Shown here one piece after another: positions 9,001-14,566 of a stretch of DNA of 64,000 bases; position 1 is the stretch's first letter, and the number at the start of each line of letters is the position of its first letter. The notes below the pieces were generated by a model. It saw only the letters and a list, made by a program, of their open reading frames with translations. It searched no databases and was not told where the DNA came from. The position numbers and the translations under genes were made by a program. Source of the stretch: Pantoea sp. Ap-967. GTDB lineage: Bacteria; Pseudomonadota; Gammaproteobacteria; Pseudomonadales; Pseudomonadaceae. The DNA is taken from positions 1 through 64,000 of the forward strand of contig NZ_VWXK01000035.1 of NCBI RefSeq assembly GCF_011752565.1, read 5' to 3'.

Positions 9001-11251
9001 GCGTGCCGCCGGCGCACAGGGTTGGCCAGACTTCCCAGGCCATGGCATCGAAACCGAAGCCGGCGACGCTGGAGCTGTGTGAGCCCGCCTGCAGGTCGAA
9101 GGCCTGGCAGTGCCAGTGCACCAGGTTGGCCAGGGTGGCGTGTTCGATCATCACGCCCTTGGGCTGGCCGGTGGAGCCGGAGGTGTAGACCAGATAGGCC
9201 AACTGCTGCGCGTCCAGCCCTTGGCGCTGGGGGTTGCTGTCGTCGGCGGCGAAGGCGGCGGCCTGGTCCAGGTTCAGGCGCGGGATGTCCGGCAAGCCTT
9301 GGGTTTCGGTCATTGCCAGCACCAGGGTGGGTGCGCTGTCGTGCAGCAGGTAGGCAATGCGCTCGGCTGGGTATGCCGGGTCCACCGGTACGTAGGCGGC
9401 CCCGGCCTTGAGCACCGCCAGCAGGCCAACCAGGCGCTCGGGGGTGCGCCCAAGGCACAGGGCGACGCGGTCGCCCACCTGCACCCCCAGGGCAATCAGG
9501 TGGTGCGCCAGCTGGTTGGCGCGGCGGTTCAGCTCACCGTAGCTCAGCTGCTGGCTGCCCTGCTGCAAGGCCTGCGCGCTGGGCTGGCGGGCGGCCTGGG
9601 TTTCGACCAAGGCGTGCACGGTCTGGCCTTGTGGGTAGGCCTGGGTGGTGCGGTTGAACTGCTGCAGCACCTGCTCGCGTTCGGCCTGTGGCAGCACCGG
9701 CAGGCTCTGCAGGGGGGTATCCGGCGCCTGTTCGAGGGCATCGGCCAGGCTTGCCAGCACCTGTTCGAACTGCAGGCCCAGGCGCTCGGCGCCCCACTGG
9801 GGCAGGCTTTGCACGGTCAGGCGCAGATCCGTACCTAAGTCGTCAACGCTGACGGTCAGTGGGTAGTCGGTGCGTTCTTCGGCGCCCACGATGTCGATGC
9901 CGGGTGCCACGGGAATGATCTCGGCGGCGTCACCGGCATCGCTGTGGCGGTAATTGAGCATGCTGTTGAACAGTGGCGCAGGCGCGGCCACGCCGCTGCA
10001 GCGTTGGGCCAGGGCCAGCGAGGCTTGTTCGTGCCCGAGCAAGGTGCTCAGGCGCTTGTGGGTGGCCAGCAGCGCGGCACGTACACCGGTGCGGCCAAGG
10101 TCGATGCGCAGCGGCAGGGTGTTGATGAACATGCCCATGGCTTGTTCGCTACCATCGCCGGTGGTCATGCGCCCCAGCAGCACGCTGCCGAACACCACGG
10201 CCTGGCGCGCCGACAATTGCCCGACCAGGCGCGCGAAGCCCAGGTGCAGCACGCTGGCCGGGCTTACGCCGAGCTGGCGCGCGTGCTGGCGCAGGCGTGC
10301 GCTGAGGCTGGCGGGCAGGGTCAGGCGGGCTTGCTGCAGCGGTTGGTCGGCCTTGTCTTGCAGGCCGAAGGCCAGGGTCGGCTCGTCGATATCGCCCAAC
10401 ATATCGCGGAAGAAGCGCTCATGGGCCTGTTCGTCGAGGGCCTGGCGGGCGGCGGCCAACACGTTGCGAAACGGCATGGGCGGGGCCAGTTGCGCCGACT
10501 CACCGGCCAGGTGCGCTTGAATTTCGCGGCGCACGATGTCCAGCGCGGTGTGGTCCATGATTACGTGATGGAACATCAGCAGGGCGACCCACTGCCCGCC
10601 TTCGCCTGGGGCATGCATCAACTGCATCAGTGGGGCCTGGCGCAGGTCCAGGCGGTAGTGGTGCGGGTCGAACCGTGCGCACAGCGCGGCCAGGGCATCG
10701 TTGCCGCCCACGGCGACGGCTTCGCGTACCAGGGCCGCTTCGCGCCACACCACTTGCACGGGCTGGTCGAGGTATTCCCAGTGCAGCGCGGTGCGCAGGA
10801 TGTCGTGGCGCTGGATCACCCATTGCAGGGCATCGGCGAAGGCTTCCAGGTGCGCCTTGCTGGCAAAGCGCAGTTGCACTTGGGCGAGGTAGGGGTCGCC
10901 GTGCTGGGCGGACAAGTGCTGGTAGAGCATGCCTTGTTGCAGGGGGGCCAGGGGGTAGATGTCCTGCACGTTGGCCGCGCCGCCGGGCACGCTGGCGACG
11001 ATGCGGTCGATCGAGGGTTGGTCGAGTTGCACCAGCGGCAGCATGTCGGGGGTGATGCGAAACGCGGGGCTGAGCCAGTCGTCATCGCACCCGGCCAGCA
11101 TCTCCAGCAAGGCCGGCTTGTGCCGTGACAGGGCCTCCCACAGGGTATCGTCCAGGGCGTCGTCATCGCCCAGGACGATGAGGTCCTGGTGTTCGCGCTG
11201 GAGTCGGATTGCGTGGGTGGAAAGAGCCGCCATCAGTTCGCTGAAGTGCAT
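1..11251 (-). CDS. Cyclic lipopeptide NRPS, modules 3 to 6 of the line (3' end beyond window)
   Basis: This is a multimodular peptide synthetase with about 3750 codons visible; it has no stop before base 1. The order is a TubC-like docking helix segment (aa 1-55, MHFSELMAALSTHAIRL), then C-A-T, C-A-T, C-A-T, C and the start of a fourth A domain. The three carrier sites (FFELGGHSLLAV) lie near bases 8080, 4900 and 1710. Adenylation pockets read by eye are DAWFLGNVVK (Leu) in modules 1 and 2 and DAWQVGVVDK (Gln/Glu type) in module 3. Every C domain has YPLAPLQ(E/Q)G and HHxxxDH rather than HHxxxDG, and there are no separate E domains, which fits dual condensation/epimerisation domains. The start is ATG 11251 with AGGA nine bases upstream. 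Together with the two-module NRPS upstream it predicts Leu-Glx-Leu-Leu-Gln as the N-terminal sequence; a putisolvin-like product is an inference. The third and fourth C domains contain a translated REP sequence. Confidence 0.93.
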   Translation of the reverse strand, partial: MHFSELMAALSTHAIRLQREHQDLIVLGDDDALDDTLWEALSRHKPALLEMLAGCDDDWLSPAFRITPDMLPLVQLDQPSIDRIVASVPGGAANVQDIYPLAPLQQGMLYQHLSAQHGDPYLAQVQLRFASKAHLEAFADALQWVIQRHDILRTALHWEYLDQPVQVVWREAALVREAVAVGGNDALAALCARFDPHHYRLDLRQAPLMQLMHAPGEGGQWVALLMFHHVIMDHTALDIVRREIQAHLAGESAQLAPPMPFRNVLAAARQALDEQAHERFFRDMLGDIDEPTLAFGLQDKADQPLQQARLTLPASLSARLRQHARQLGVSPASVLHLGFARLVGQLSARQAVVFGSVLLGRMTTGDGSEQAMGMFINTLPLRIDLGRTGVRAALLATHKRLSTLLGHEQASLALAQRCSGVAAPAPLFNSMLNYRHSDAGDAAEIIPVAPGIDIVGAEERTDYPLTVSVDDLGTDLRLTVQSLPQWGAERLGLQFEQVLASLADALEQAPDTPLQSLPVLPQAEREQVLQQFNRTTQAYPQGQTVHALVETQAARQPSAQALQQGSQQLSYGELNRRANQLAHHLIALGVQVGDRVALCLGRTPERLVGLLAVLKAGAAYVPVDPAYPAERIAYLLHDSAPTLVLAMTETQGLPDIPRLNLDQAAAFAADDSNPQRQGLDAQQLAYLVYTSGSTGQPKGVMIEHATLANLVHWHCQAFDLQAGSHSSSVAGFGFDAMAWEVWPTLCAGGTLHLPPQHIGNEHVDELLDWWLEQPLQVSFLPTPVAEQALRRERQHPTLRTLLVGGDRLRQFDRDPGFSLVNNYGPTETTVVATSGQLLPGGALHIGRPVANTRVYVLDEGLQPVPAGVTGELYIGGAQVARGYFNRPQLSAERFLDDPFNAGGRMYRSGDLVRWNADGTLDYLGRNDDQVKIRGVRVELGEIEATLAAQAGVGDAVVLVREGRLLAWYTEAAPVHPDHLRQALQASLPAHMQPMAFIRLEALPLTSHGKLDRRALPNPDGDVLPGQAYEAPQGELEATLAVVWAQVLGVPRVGRHDNFFELGGHSLLAVTLVERLRKAGLAIDVRVLFAQPTVAALAGAANLGGEAKVPENRVPHAAEQITPAMLSLVELDQAAIDAVVATVPGGAANVQEIYPLAPLQEGILYHHLSAEHGDPYLLQTRLAFDSVERLLAWAGALQQVIERHDILRTAVLWQGLPQPLQVVWRRAELQVCEVDDLADEPGLSRIEQLHARFDARHHRMDLAQAPLTRLHYSLDPVNHQVVAILLFHHLTLDHTAMDVVAREMRALLFGQGSALPPAVPYRNYVAQARLADQAGHEAFFRDMLADVEEPTLPLGFADVQGDGRDIESAFLALDAELSRRLRSLARQLGVSAASLMHLAWARVLGVLANRTDVVFGTVLMGRLQGGEGADRALGMFINTLPLRVDTHADAHAAVRATHRSLSALLGHEHAPLALAQRCSAVAASAPLFSALLNYRHSAEDAPREGEGIWEGVRLLGGEERSNYPLTLSVNDLGEGFSFSVLAVEGIGAARVTGWMANAVAQLLQALEPGQQTTLDSLPILDDAERQHLLGRFNATTQAYPQGQTVHALVEAQAARAAETTAVSQGEQALSYGELNRRANRLAHRLLERGVQCGDRVALCLPRSVERVIGLLAVLKAGAAYVPVDPAYPAERIAYLLEDSAPALVLADSAISGLPGDLPRLDLDQQGSWHHDDSNPHVTGLDAHQLAYVVYTSGSTGQPKGVMIEHHTLANLVHWHCQAFALGAGERTSSVAGFGFDAMAWEVWPALCAGATLHLPPAHIANEHVDELLDWWLQQPLKVSFLPTPVAEQALRRTQQHPTLRTLLIGGDRLRHFDRDPGFALVNNYGPTETTVVATSGTVLPGGALHIGQPISNTRVYVLDARQQPVPVGVTGELYIGGAQVARGYLNRPELTEQRFLADPFSRLPGARMYRSGDLVRWNADGTLDYLGRNDDQVKIRGMRVELGEIEAALAAQPGIDSAVVLVRGERLLAWFTETAPVDLDTLRQALNASLPAYMLPHAFMRLAQLPLTSHGKLDRRALPEPDLAQLGHVAPLGETETRMAAIWAEVLGLERVGRHDNFFELGGHSLLAVTLIERLRQQGLNTDVRVLFGQPTIAALAAALGSGRQFEVPTNGIADDCQHITPGMLTLIDLDPASIERIVATVPGGAANVQDIYPLAPLQEGILYHHLSASGDDPYLLQWQVVFDSPARLQAFAAALDKVIARHDVLRTAVLWDGLAQPVQVVWRHAPLRVIAQPSAGAGSPREGDTADFKLSQAPLIRLVHADTAGPLNATLQFHHIALDHTAMKAVLHEIRDHLRGEQPSQPPVPYRNYVAQARLAISEAEHEAFFRAELGDIDEPTLPYGLADLQGKACDFELATVQLDPTHYQRLRQHAQQQGVSAASLLHLAWARLVAATSGRDSVVFGTVLLGRLQGGAGADRGLGMFINTLPLRLDLAGLQVRDGVRLVHQRLSALLVHEHASLALAQRCSGVAAPTPLFSAMLNYRHGASASERQAQREALEGIEALPSGGHGNYPLSVNIDDLGDGLRLTAQVPQQVGAQRLCEQLLHVLLGLLDALERQPQTLLQHLPVLTASERQQLLVAANASAQPHDLQQPLHALFEAQVRRAPDAVALVAQEGELTYRQLDEQANRLAHHLIALGVRPDDRVAICIERGLSLVVGLLAILKAGGAYVPVDPSYPAQRIRHMLADSAPQAVLVHAPTRDVAPHAVQVNLDHPSWATQPISNPRVAGLAAHHLAYVIYTSGSTGVPKGVMVEHRNVVNLVHWSRRLCAVGEGASVLHKTPVSFDASVWELFWPLCSGLRLVLARPDGQRDGHYLAQLIQAQQVNVVQFVPALLQQFLDQPQSAGCTSLSDIVCGGGELTEALAALVRQRLPGVRLHNVYGPTETTVDCSAWTLEPQAPLPRGSLPIGQPIDNTHLYVLDSADQPLPWGVAGHLHIGGAGVTRGYLGLPAQQAERFIDSPFVAGERLYRSGDLVRQWADGTLEFFGRNDDQVKIRGLRIELGEIQACLGRVAGIREAVVLACDDRASGPRLVAYYTGAAQAPDALRQHLLAQLPEYMVPALYIHLEALPLTPNGKLDRKALPAPDAQPRTFEPPQGTTETLLAQLWAELLGVERVGRHDNFFELGGHSLLAVSLTARLRLEGLQVDVRTLFGQPTIAALAATLGADQQVKVPENRIPANCSQITPDLLSLIDLDQAAIDRIVASVPGGAANVQDIYPLAPLQEGILYHHLSAAEHDPYVLFSHLRFDSLARLQAFAAALDQVIARHDVLRTAVLWDGLPQPVQVVWRQAPLLLVAHPPVGAGLPREGHIADFNLSQAPLIRLLHDDTEGPLEATLQFHHIVLDHTALEVVGEELQGFLQGAPAPAHAPVPYRNYVAQARLGISQAEHEAFFRTQLADIDEPTLPFGLNDVQGDGRDMQEAKLPLSAELASGLRRQARVLGISVASLFHLAWARLLSAASGQDRVVFGTVLLGRLQGGEGAERALGMFINTLPLRVDLAGVSLRDAAHATHQRLSALLAHEHASLALAQRCSGVAAPLPLFSAMLNYRHGAERSDEQRQAWQGIEVLDGQERTNYPLSLNVDDLGEGFRLVAMTPAEVGAARICGQMNQVLEAMVAALEQEPELLLLRLPVLQAEERQRVLVEFNDTAVAYDLEQTLHGMIEAQVLRSPEAVAVRAEEGELSYRALNEQANR
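1157..1180. repeat. REP sequence inside the NRPS coding region (fourth C domain)
   Basis: A full Pseudomonas REP core (CGGGGCAAGCCCGCTCCTAC) lies inside the NRPS gene. It is read in frame on the minus strand as the peptide VGAGLPRE, between the WRQAP and LSQAPL segments of the C domain. The frame is kept, so the gene is not interrupted here. Confidence 0.9.
4345..4372. repeat. Degenerate REP sequence inside the NRPS coding region (third C domain)
   Basis: A diverged REP core (CGGGGCGAGCCCGCGCCTG) sits at the same place in the third C domain as the REP in the fourth. It is translated in frame as AGAGSPRE. The matching position suggests the two modules are duplicates that carried the REP with them. 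Confidence 0.85.
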
Positions 11252-11379
11252 CGGTAAGCATCCTGCTTTGCCTGGAATGGGTAATCGTCGACACGCTAAA
11301 GGATCGTGACCGGAGGGTCTGACATGGGAAGCGGGGACAATCAGGTGCAGGATTGGGATTGATGCCGTGGTGTGGGGCT

Positions 11380-11571
11380 TTAGCCTTGTGGTGCCTTTGA
11401 GATCGAGCGCCGCCCGCGCGGCGCATCGCAGGCAAGCCTGCTCCTACATCTGTTTCGGGCCAGTTACGCCTGTGCCATCGCGCGCGACCGCCTTGTTCGT
11501 TCACCACGATATCGCGTCGTACGCCAAGGGCGCGCGCGGTGGCCACATGAACATTGGCCCGAAACAAATGT
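11380..11571. repeat. Composite REP palindrome, left part (target of the IS110 element)
   Basis: The left arm (11380-11462) runs from TAGCCTTGTGG through a REP core to CTACATCTGTTTCGGGCC. A spacer of about 90 bases rich in GCGCGC follows. The second arm then begins with TGGCCCGAAACAAATGT at 11555. The rest of that arm is displaced to 12843-12906 by the IS element; joining the two pieces restores a near-perfect inverted repeat. This stretch is also the whole region upstream of the large NRPS, and I see no gene in it. Confidence 0.88.
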
Positions 11572-11588
11572 AGATACTCTGTTGGCGG

Positions 11589-12584
11589 TCAAGCTTTTCC
11601 AAGGTGTTCAGAGCTGAAAAGCTTGGCCGTATCGAACAGGTCTTCTCCGCGCATGCATGCCCAGATACCTGTCAGATACTTGCGCATGACGGCAGCGATA
11701 GCCTGCATTTTTTTCTTACCCCTACTGAGCATCGACTCGTAAAAAGCCTTCGCATAAGGATCGCAGCGCACTGCGGTCAAGGCAGGCATGTACATGGCTG
11801 CCCGCAGGTAAGCATTTCCACTTTTTCCGAGTCGACCGGGCTTATCGATGCTTGTTCCTGACTGTGTCTGTCGAACATCAAGCCCCGCATGGCGAGCTAC
11901 CTGCGAGGACTTGAGCATTTGAGGAAGAGTCGTCAGCTCAGCTAATGCAGCAAGTGCCGAGACCTCTCCTATCCCAGGGCCTGCGAGCAACTGCTTGTAC
12001 TGCCGAGTCAGCGTCGGACACTGGGCGACCAGCTCGCGGCCAGCCTTACGAAAGCGCTCAATACGATTATCCAGTGAAGCGATTGCTTCTTCTTGATCTT
12101 CGATCAGCATTGGCACGGTCGTAGTAGTCGCCTGCAATGCATGCAGTTCATTTTTCGCCCTGGTGCGGTGCCCCACCAAACGATTGATGTGTCGGCCCAG
12201 TGCTCTCAGCTCAAGCTGTTCAAGGCTTGGAGGTATCCACAAGCGCGGGGTCATACGCTCGCCGTACTCAGACAGCAGTTGAGCATCTATTGCATCGGTC
12301 TTGCTGTTCACCAGCATCAGTTTGGCGAAGTTGTGAAAGCTTTTGGGGTTGATCACTGAAACAGGGAGGTCAGCCGCATGCAGCTCAAGGGCCAAGTCCA
12401 GGTAATAGATCCCGGTCGCCTCCATCACGATCGACTTGGGCTTGAGTGCCAGTAGCTTTTTCACCGCAGCTTTACGGCCTGCAGGGGTTTGAGCGATATC
12501 CCATTGTCCAGCGGGACGCCCATCTTTACGCACCCCGACGATCGAATTACGCGAGCCGATATCGAGGCCAACCCAGACACTCAT
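11589..12584 (-). CDS. IS110-family transposase/recombinase
   Basis: This 331-aa DEDD recombinase starts MSVWVGLDIGSRNS. The N-terminal RuvC-like domain shows GLDIGS (first Asp), VMEATG (Glu) and KTDAIDAQ (two Asp). The C-terminal Transposase_20 domain shows LLAGPGIGEVSALA, and the conserved serine region lies around NAYLRAAMYMPA. The ATG at 12584 is preceded by GAGAGGGAAGG, an excellent ribosome site. An in-frame upstream start at 12656 would translate the bridge-RNA region and was not used. The gene is full length with no frameshift, so the element may be active. Its stop lies only 15 bases from the end of the element, so the main non-coding region is 5', as in the IS110 subgroup rather than IS1111. 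Confidence 0.95.
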   Translation of the reverse strand: MSVWVGLDIGSRNSIVGVRKDGRPAGQWDIAQTPAGRKAAVKKLLALKPKSIVMEATGIYYLDLALELHAADLPVSVINPKSFHNFAKLMLVNSKTDAIDAQLLSEYGERMTPRLWIPPSLEQLELRALGRHINRLVGHRTRAKNELHALQATTTTVPMLIEDQEEAIASLDNRIERFRKAGRELVAQCPTLTRQYKQLLAGPGIGEVSALAALAELTTLPQMLKSSQVARHAGLDVRQTQSGTSIDKPGRLGKSGNAYLRAAMYMPALTAVRCDPYAKAFYESMLSRGKKKMQAIAAVMRKYLTGIWACMRGEDLFDTAKLFSSEHLGKA

Positions 12585-12639
12585 CCTTCCCTCTCCCAAG
12601 CGAGTTAGGTAACAATAGCCTCCGGTTCCCCGACCTCGA

Positions 12640-12826
12640 ACTTCATGCGGCTGCAACCTTGTAATGCGAAGTCCGACTTGTCGGCTTCTCGATACTCTTC
12701 GCAGTGGGCAATGAGGCGGGGGGCCTCTCTACATACAAGGTCAGGGGCAATCCCTGCCTTTAGGAGCGATCGGCCTCCCCGGAAGTGCTTCTTCAACCTG
12801 ACGAGAATAACCTCTCTCGCCAGGCC
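12640..12826 (-). ncRNA. Candidate IS110 bridge RNA
   Basis: This is the 5' non-coding region of the element, about 185 nt. Reading on the transposase strand, a 5' stem-loop (12815-12824 pairing with 12797-12806) is followed by a loop closed by GGGGAGGCC (12772-12780) and GGCCCCCC (about 12718-12725). That loop contains GCTCCTA (12761-12767), identical to the left target side, and ATGTAG (12729-12734), the complement of the right target side. A second loop, closed by CTGC/GCAG (about 12652-12703), contains AGAGTATC (12691-12698), identical to the 3' donor end, and TACAAG (12658-12663), the complement of the 5' donor end. Inner hairpins lie at 12742-12756 and 12668-12688. The order left target, right target, left donor, right donor is that of the IS621 bridge RNA. 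Boundaries are approximate. Confidence 0.78.
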
Positions 12827-12842
12827 AGACACAACATACAAG

Positions 12843-12906
12843 GAGCAGGCTTGCCTGCGATGCGCCGCGCGGGCGGCGCTCGATCTCACAGGCGCCACAA
12901 GGCTAA
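12843..12906. repeat. Composite REP palindrome, right part
   Basis: This is the displaced second arm of the REP palindrome. GAGCAGGCTTGCCTGCGATG, the GCGC-rich stem and GGCGCCACAAGGCTAAA are the reverse complement of 11380-11443, with three or four differences. Confidence 0.88.
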
Positions 12907-12918
12907 AACCGGACCACC

Positions 12919-14100
12919 CTACCCCAAGGTGGCAATCAGGCTATCTGCCGGTGGCCGTTGTCGGAAATACCCCTCGACGCCCGCGAAAATCGCCTCGGCG
13001 ATCTTGCGTTGTTGGCGGGTGTCGTGCAGCCGCTGGCAATCATTGACGTTGGAGATGAACCCGGTCTCCACCAGGATCGAAGGCACGGCCGCCGACTTCA
13101 GCACCGCAAACCCAGCCTGCTCGACCCGTGGCTGATGCAGCCGCGAAACCGTGCCCAACTGCGTCAGCACCTGATGGCCAAGGTCCAGGCTGGTGGAAAT
13201 GGTGGCGTTCATCGACATGTCGAGCAACACCCCGGCAACCATGGGATCGTCCTCACGCAACTTCACCGCCAAACCACCGCCCACCGCGTCGGCACCGTTC
13301 TCACGCGCAGCCATCCAGCGTGCCATCGACGAACTGGCGCCGCCCTGGGACAGGGCAAATACCGAGGCCCCCGAAGCCGTGAGCCTGGGGGCTGCATCGG
13401 CATGCACGGAAACGAACAGGTCGGCTTTGAGCCGCTGAGCCAGTTCGGCGCGCTTGCGCAAGGGTATGAACACGTCGTCGCTGCGAACCAGCCGGGCCTT
13501 GTAACCCTTCTGCGCATTGACTCTTTTGGCCAGCAGCGTGGCAATCTGCAAGGCAACGCGCTTTTCCTGCTCGCCCTTTGCGCCCAGCGCGCCCGGGTCC
13601 TTGCCACCATGGCCGGCGTCGATCACCACCAGCAGGTCACGGTTAACCCTGGCGCCGGAGCGCTCGGGGGTTCGGTTGGCCTGCGTGCTCGCCACCGCAC
13701 TGCGCAGCGGGGCCGCCACTTGCAGTTGCAGGGTGTGGCTGAGATTGGGGAGTGGGCGAAGCGCGGTATGAACGCCCGGTTCGGTCAGGTCCAGGACAAT
13801 GCGTAAATCGCCTGTCGGTGTCGTTCCACTGCGGATCGAGCGGATCGCCGTGCCTTCGAACGTCAAACCTTCGAGCGGTGCGGACATCACGGTCTGCTTG
13901 AGGTCCAGCACCAGCCGTGGCGGGGAGTCCAGGGTGAAGCTGTTGGAAACGACCGGGCCGCTGAGATCGAGCAATACAGTGGCCTGGCCCTCTACCCGAC
14001 TGACGCGGATACGTCGCAGAGATTGTGCTGCATTGGCAACGAGTGAAGTGGGTAAGGCGATTCCCGCCAAGAGAAACTTCAACAAACTACGTCTGTTCAT
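12919..14100 (-). CDS. N-acetylmuramoyl-L-alanine amidase, Tat-exported (AmiC type)
   Basis: This 393-aa periplasmic amidase should cleave the lactyl-L-Ala bond of peptidoglycan. The N-terminus MNRRSLLKFLLAGIALP is a twin-arginine signal. An AMIN domain follows (about aa 30-140, RVEGQATVLLDLSGP), then an Amidase_3 catalytic domain (about aa 165-385). Zinc-site motifs are VIDAGHGGKD (His), the Glu after PLRKRAE, FVSVHADA (His) and LVETGFISN (catalytic Glu). I chose ATG 14100, which leaves a normal Tat signal; ATG 14115 would add five residues and has no better ribosome site. It lies between the two lipopeptide NRPS genes on their strand. A direct role in the pathway cannot be shown. It could have been carried in with the surrounding repeats or be a second copy of a housekeeping amidase. 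Confidence 0.9.
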   Translation of the reverse strand: MNRRSLLKFLLAGIALPTSLVANAAQSLRRIRVSRVEGQATVLLDLSGPVVSNSFTLDSPPRLVLDLKQTVMSAPLEGLTFEGTAIRSIRSGTTPTGDLRIVLDLTEPGVHTALRPLPNLSHTLQLQVAAPLRSAVASTQANRTPERSGARVNRDLLVVIDAGHGGKDPGALGAKGEQEKRVALQIATLLAKRVNAQKGYKARLVRSDDVFIPLRKRAELAQRLKADLFVSVHADAAPRLTASGASVFALSQGGASSSMARWMAARENGADAVGGGLAVKLREDDPMVAGVLLDMSMNATISTSLDLGHQVLTQLGTVSRLHQPRVEQAGFAVLKSAAVPSILVETGFISNVNDCQRLHDTRQQRKIAEAIFAGVEGYFRQRPPADSLIATLG

Positions 14101-14177
14101 ACACCAGTGATCCAACAGGGAATCGGGATATTGTTACGTTATAACAAATTTAACGCCATTTCCAAGCCTGAACCGCT

Positions 14178-14242
14178 TGCGCTTGCTTTGAGATCGAGCG
14201 CCGCCTGCGCGGCGCATCGCGAGCTGCGCTCGCTCCTACCAC
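14178..14242. repeat. REP-type palindrome
   Basis: TTTGAGATCGAGCGCCGCCT followed by GCGCGGCGCATCGCGAGCTG and CGCTCCTAC is the same REP subtype as the composite palindrome at 11.4 kb. It sits between the amidase start and the large inverted repeat. Confidence 0.85.
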
Positions 14243-14267
14243 GGCCGCGTTGCTTGCTGTCGCTGTC

Positions 14268-14550
14268 GCTCTTGCTCTTGCTCTTGCTCTTGCTCTTGCT
14301 TCTAAGCGCGCGGTAGTTCAGCAAACGCAGATTGCGACCTTAGGAGGCCGAGCGGAGGCCTTGCGGAGGGAGGTGACGGGCATGGATGCCCGTCAAGCGA
14401 TGGGCCCCAGGATGGGGCCTGCAGCGCGGTCCTCCCGGGAGCAAGGCCTCCGTTCGGCCTCCTGAGGTCGCAATTTGTGTTGCCTGAACTACCGCGCACT
14501 TAGAAGCAAGATCAGGAGCAGGAGCAGGAGCAGGAGGAGGAGGAGGAGCA
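14268..14550. repeat. Large imperfect inverted repeat bordered by hexanucleotide tracts
   Basis: The two 66-base arms (14298-14363 and 14442-14507) match in 59 of 66 positions as an ungapped inverted repeat. The region between holds two further perfect hairpins (GACGGGCATGGATGCCCGTC and GGGCCCCAGGATGGGGCC) and a GGAGG/CCTCC closing pair. Outside the left arm are five perfect copies of GCTCTT (14268-14297); outside the right arm is a run of AGGAGC and AGG units, which is roughly its reverse complement. It lies just beyond the stop of the two-module NRPS. It could act as a transcription terminator or be a mobile palindromic repeat; there is no credible ORF. Confidence 0.88.
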
Positions 14551-14566
14551 AAGTCGGGGATTCGCG

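Larger units (their letters stand above)
11572..12842 (-). mobile_element. IS110-family insertion sequence in a REP palindrome, with CT core at both ends
   Basis: The element is about 1.27 kb and has no terminal inverted repeats. On the transposase strand the junctions read GCTC-CT-TGTATG at the 5' end (12842) and GAGTAT-CT-ACATTT at the 3' end (11572). Removing the element and one CT restores GCTC-CT-ACATTTG, which pairs with CTACATCTGTTTCGGGCC of the other palindrome arm with one mismatch. This defines the ends and the CT core dinucleotide. CT is also the core used by IS621 of the same family. The transposase and a candidate bridge RNA lie within it. P. putida IS110 members are known to favour REP sites. 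Confidence 0.9.

Noticed and set aside
12585..12898. 97-codon frame upstream of the transposase as a protein gene
   Set aside because: It covers the REP arm and the bridge-RNA candidate; the guide and stem pattern explains the sequence better than a peptide.
14268..14550. Hexanucleotide tracts and hairpins as a CRISPR array
   Set aside because: The units are six bases with no spacers; the structure is one large inverted repeat.
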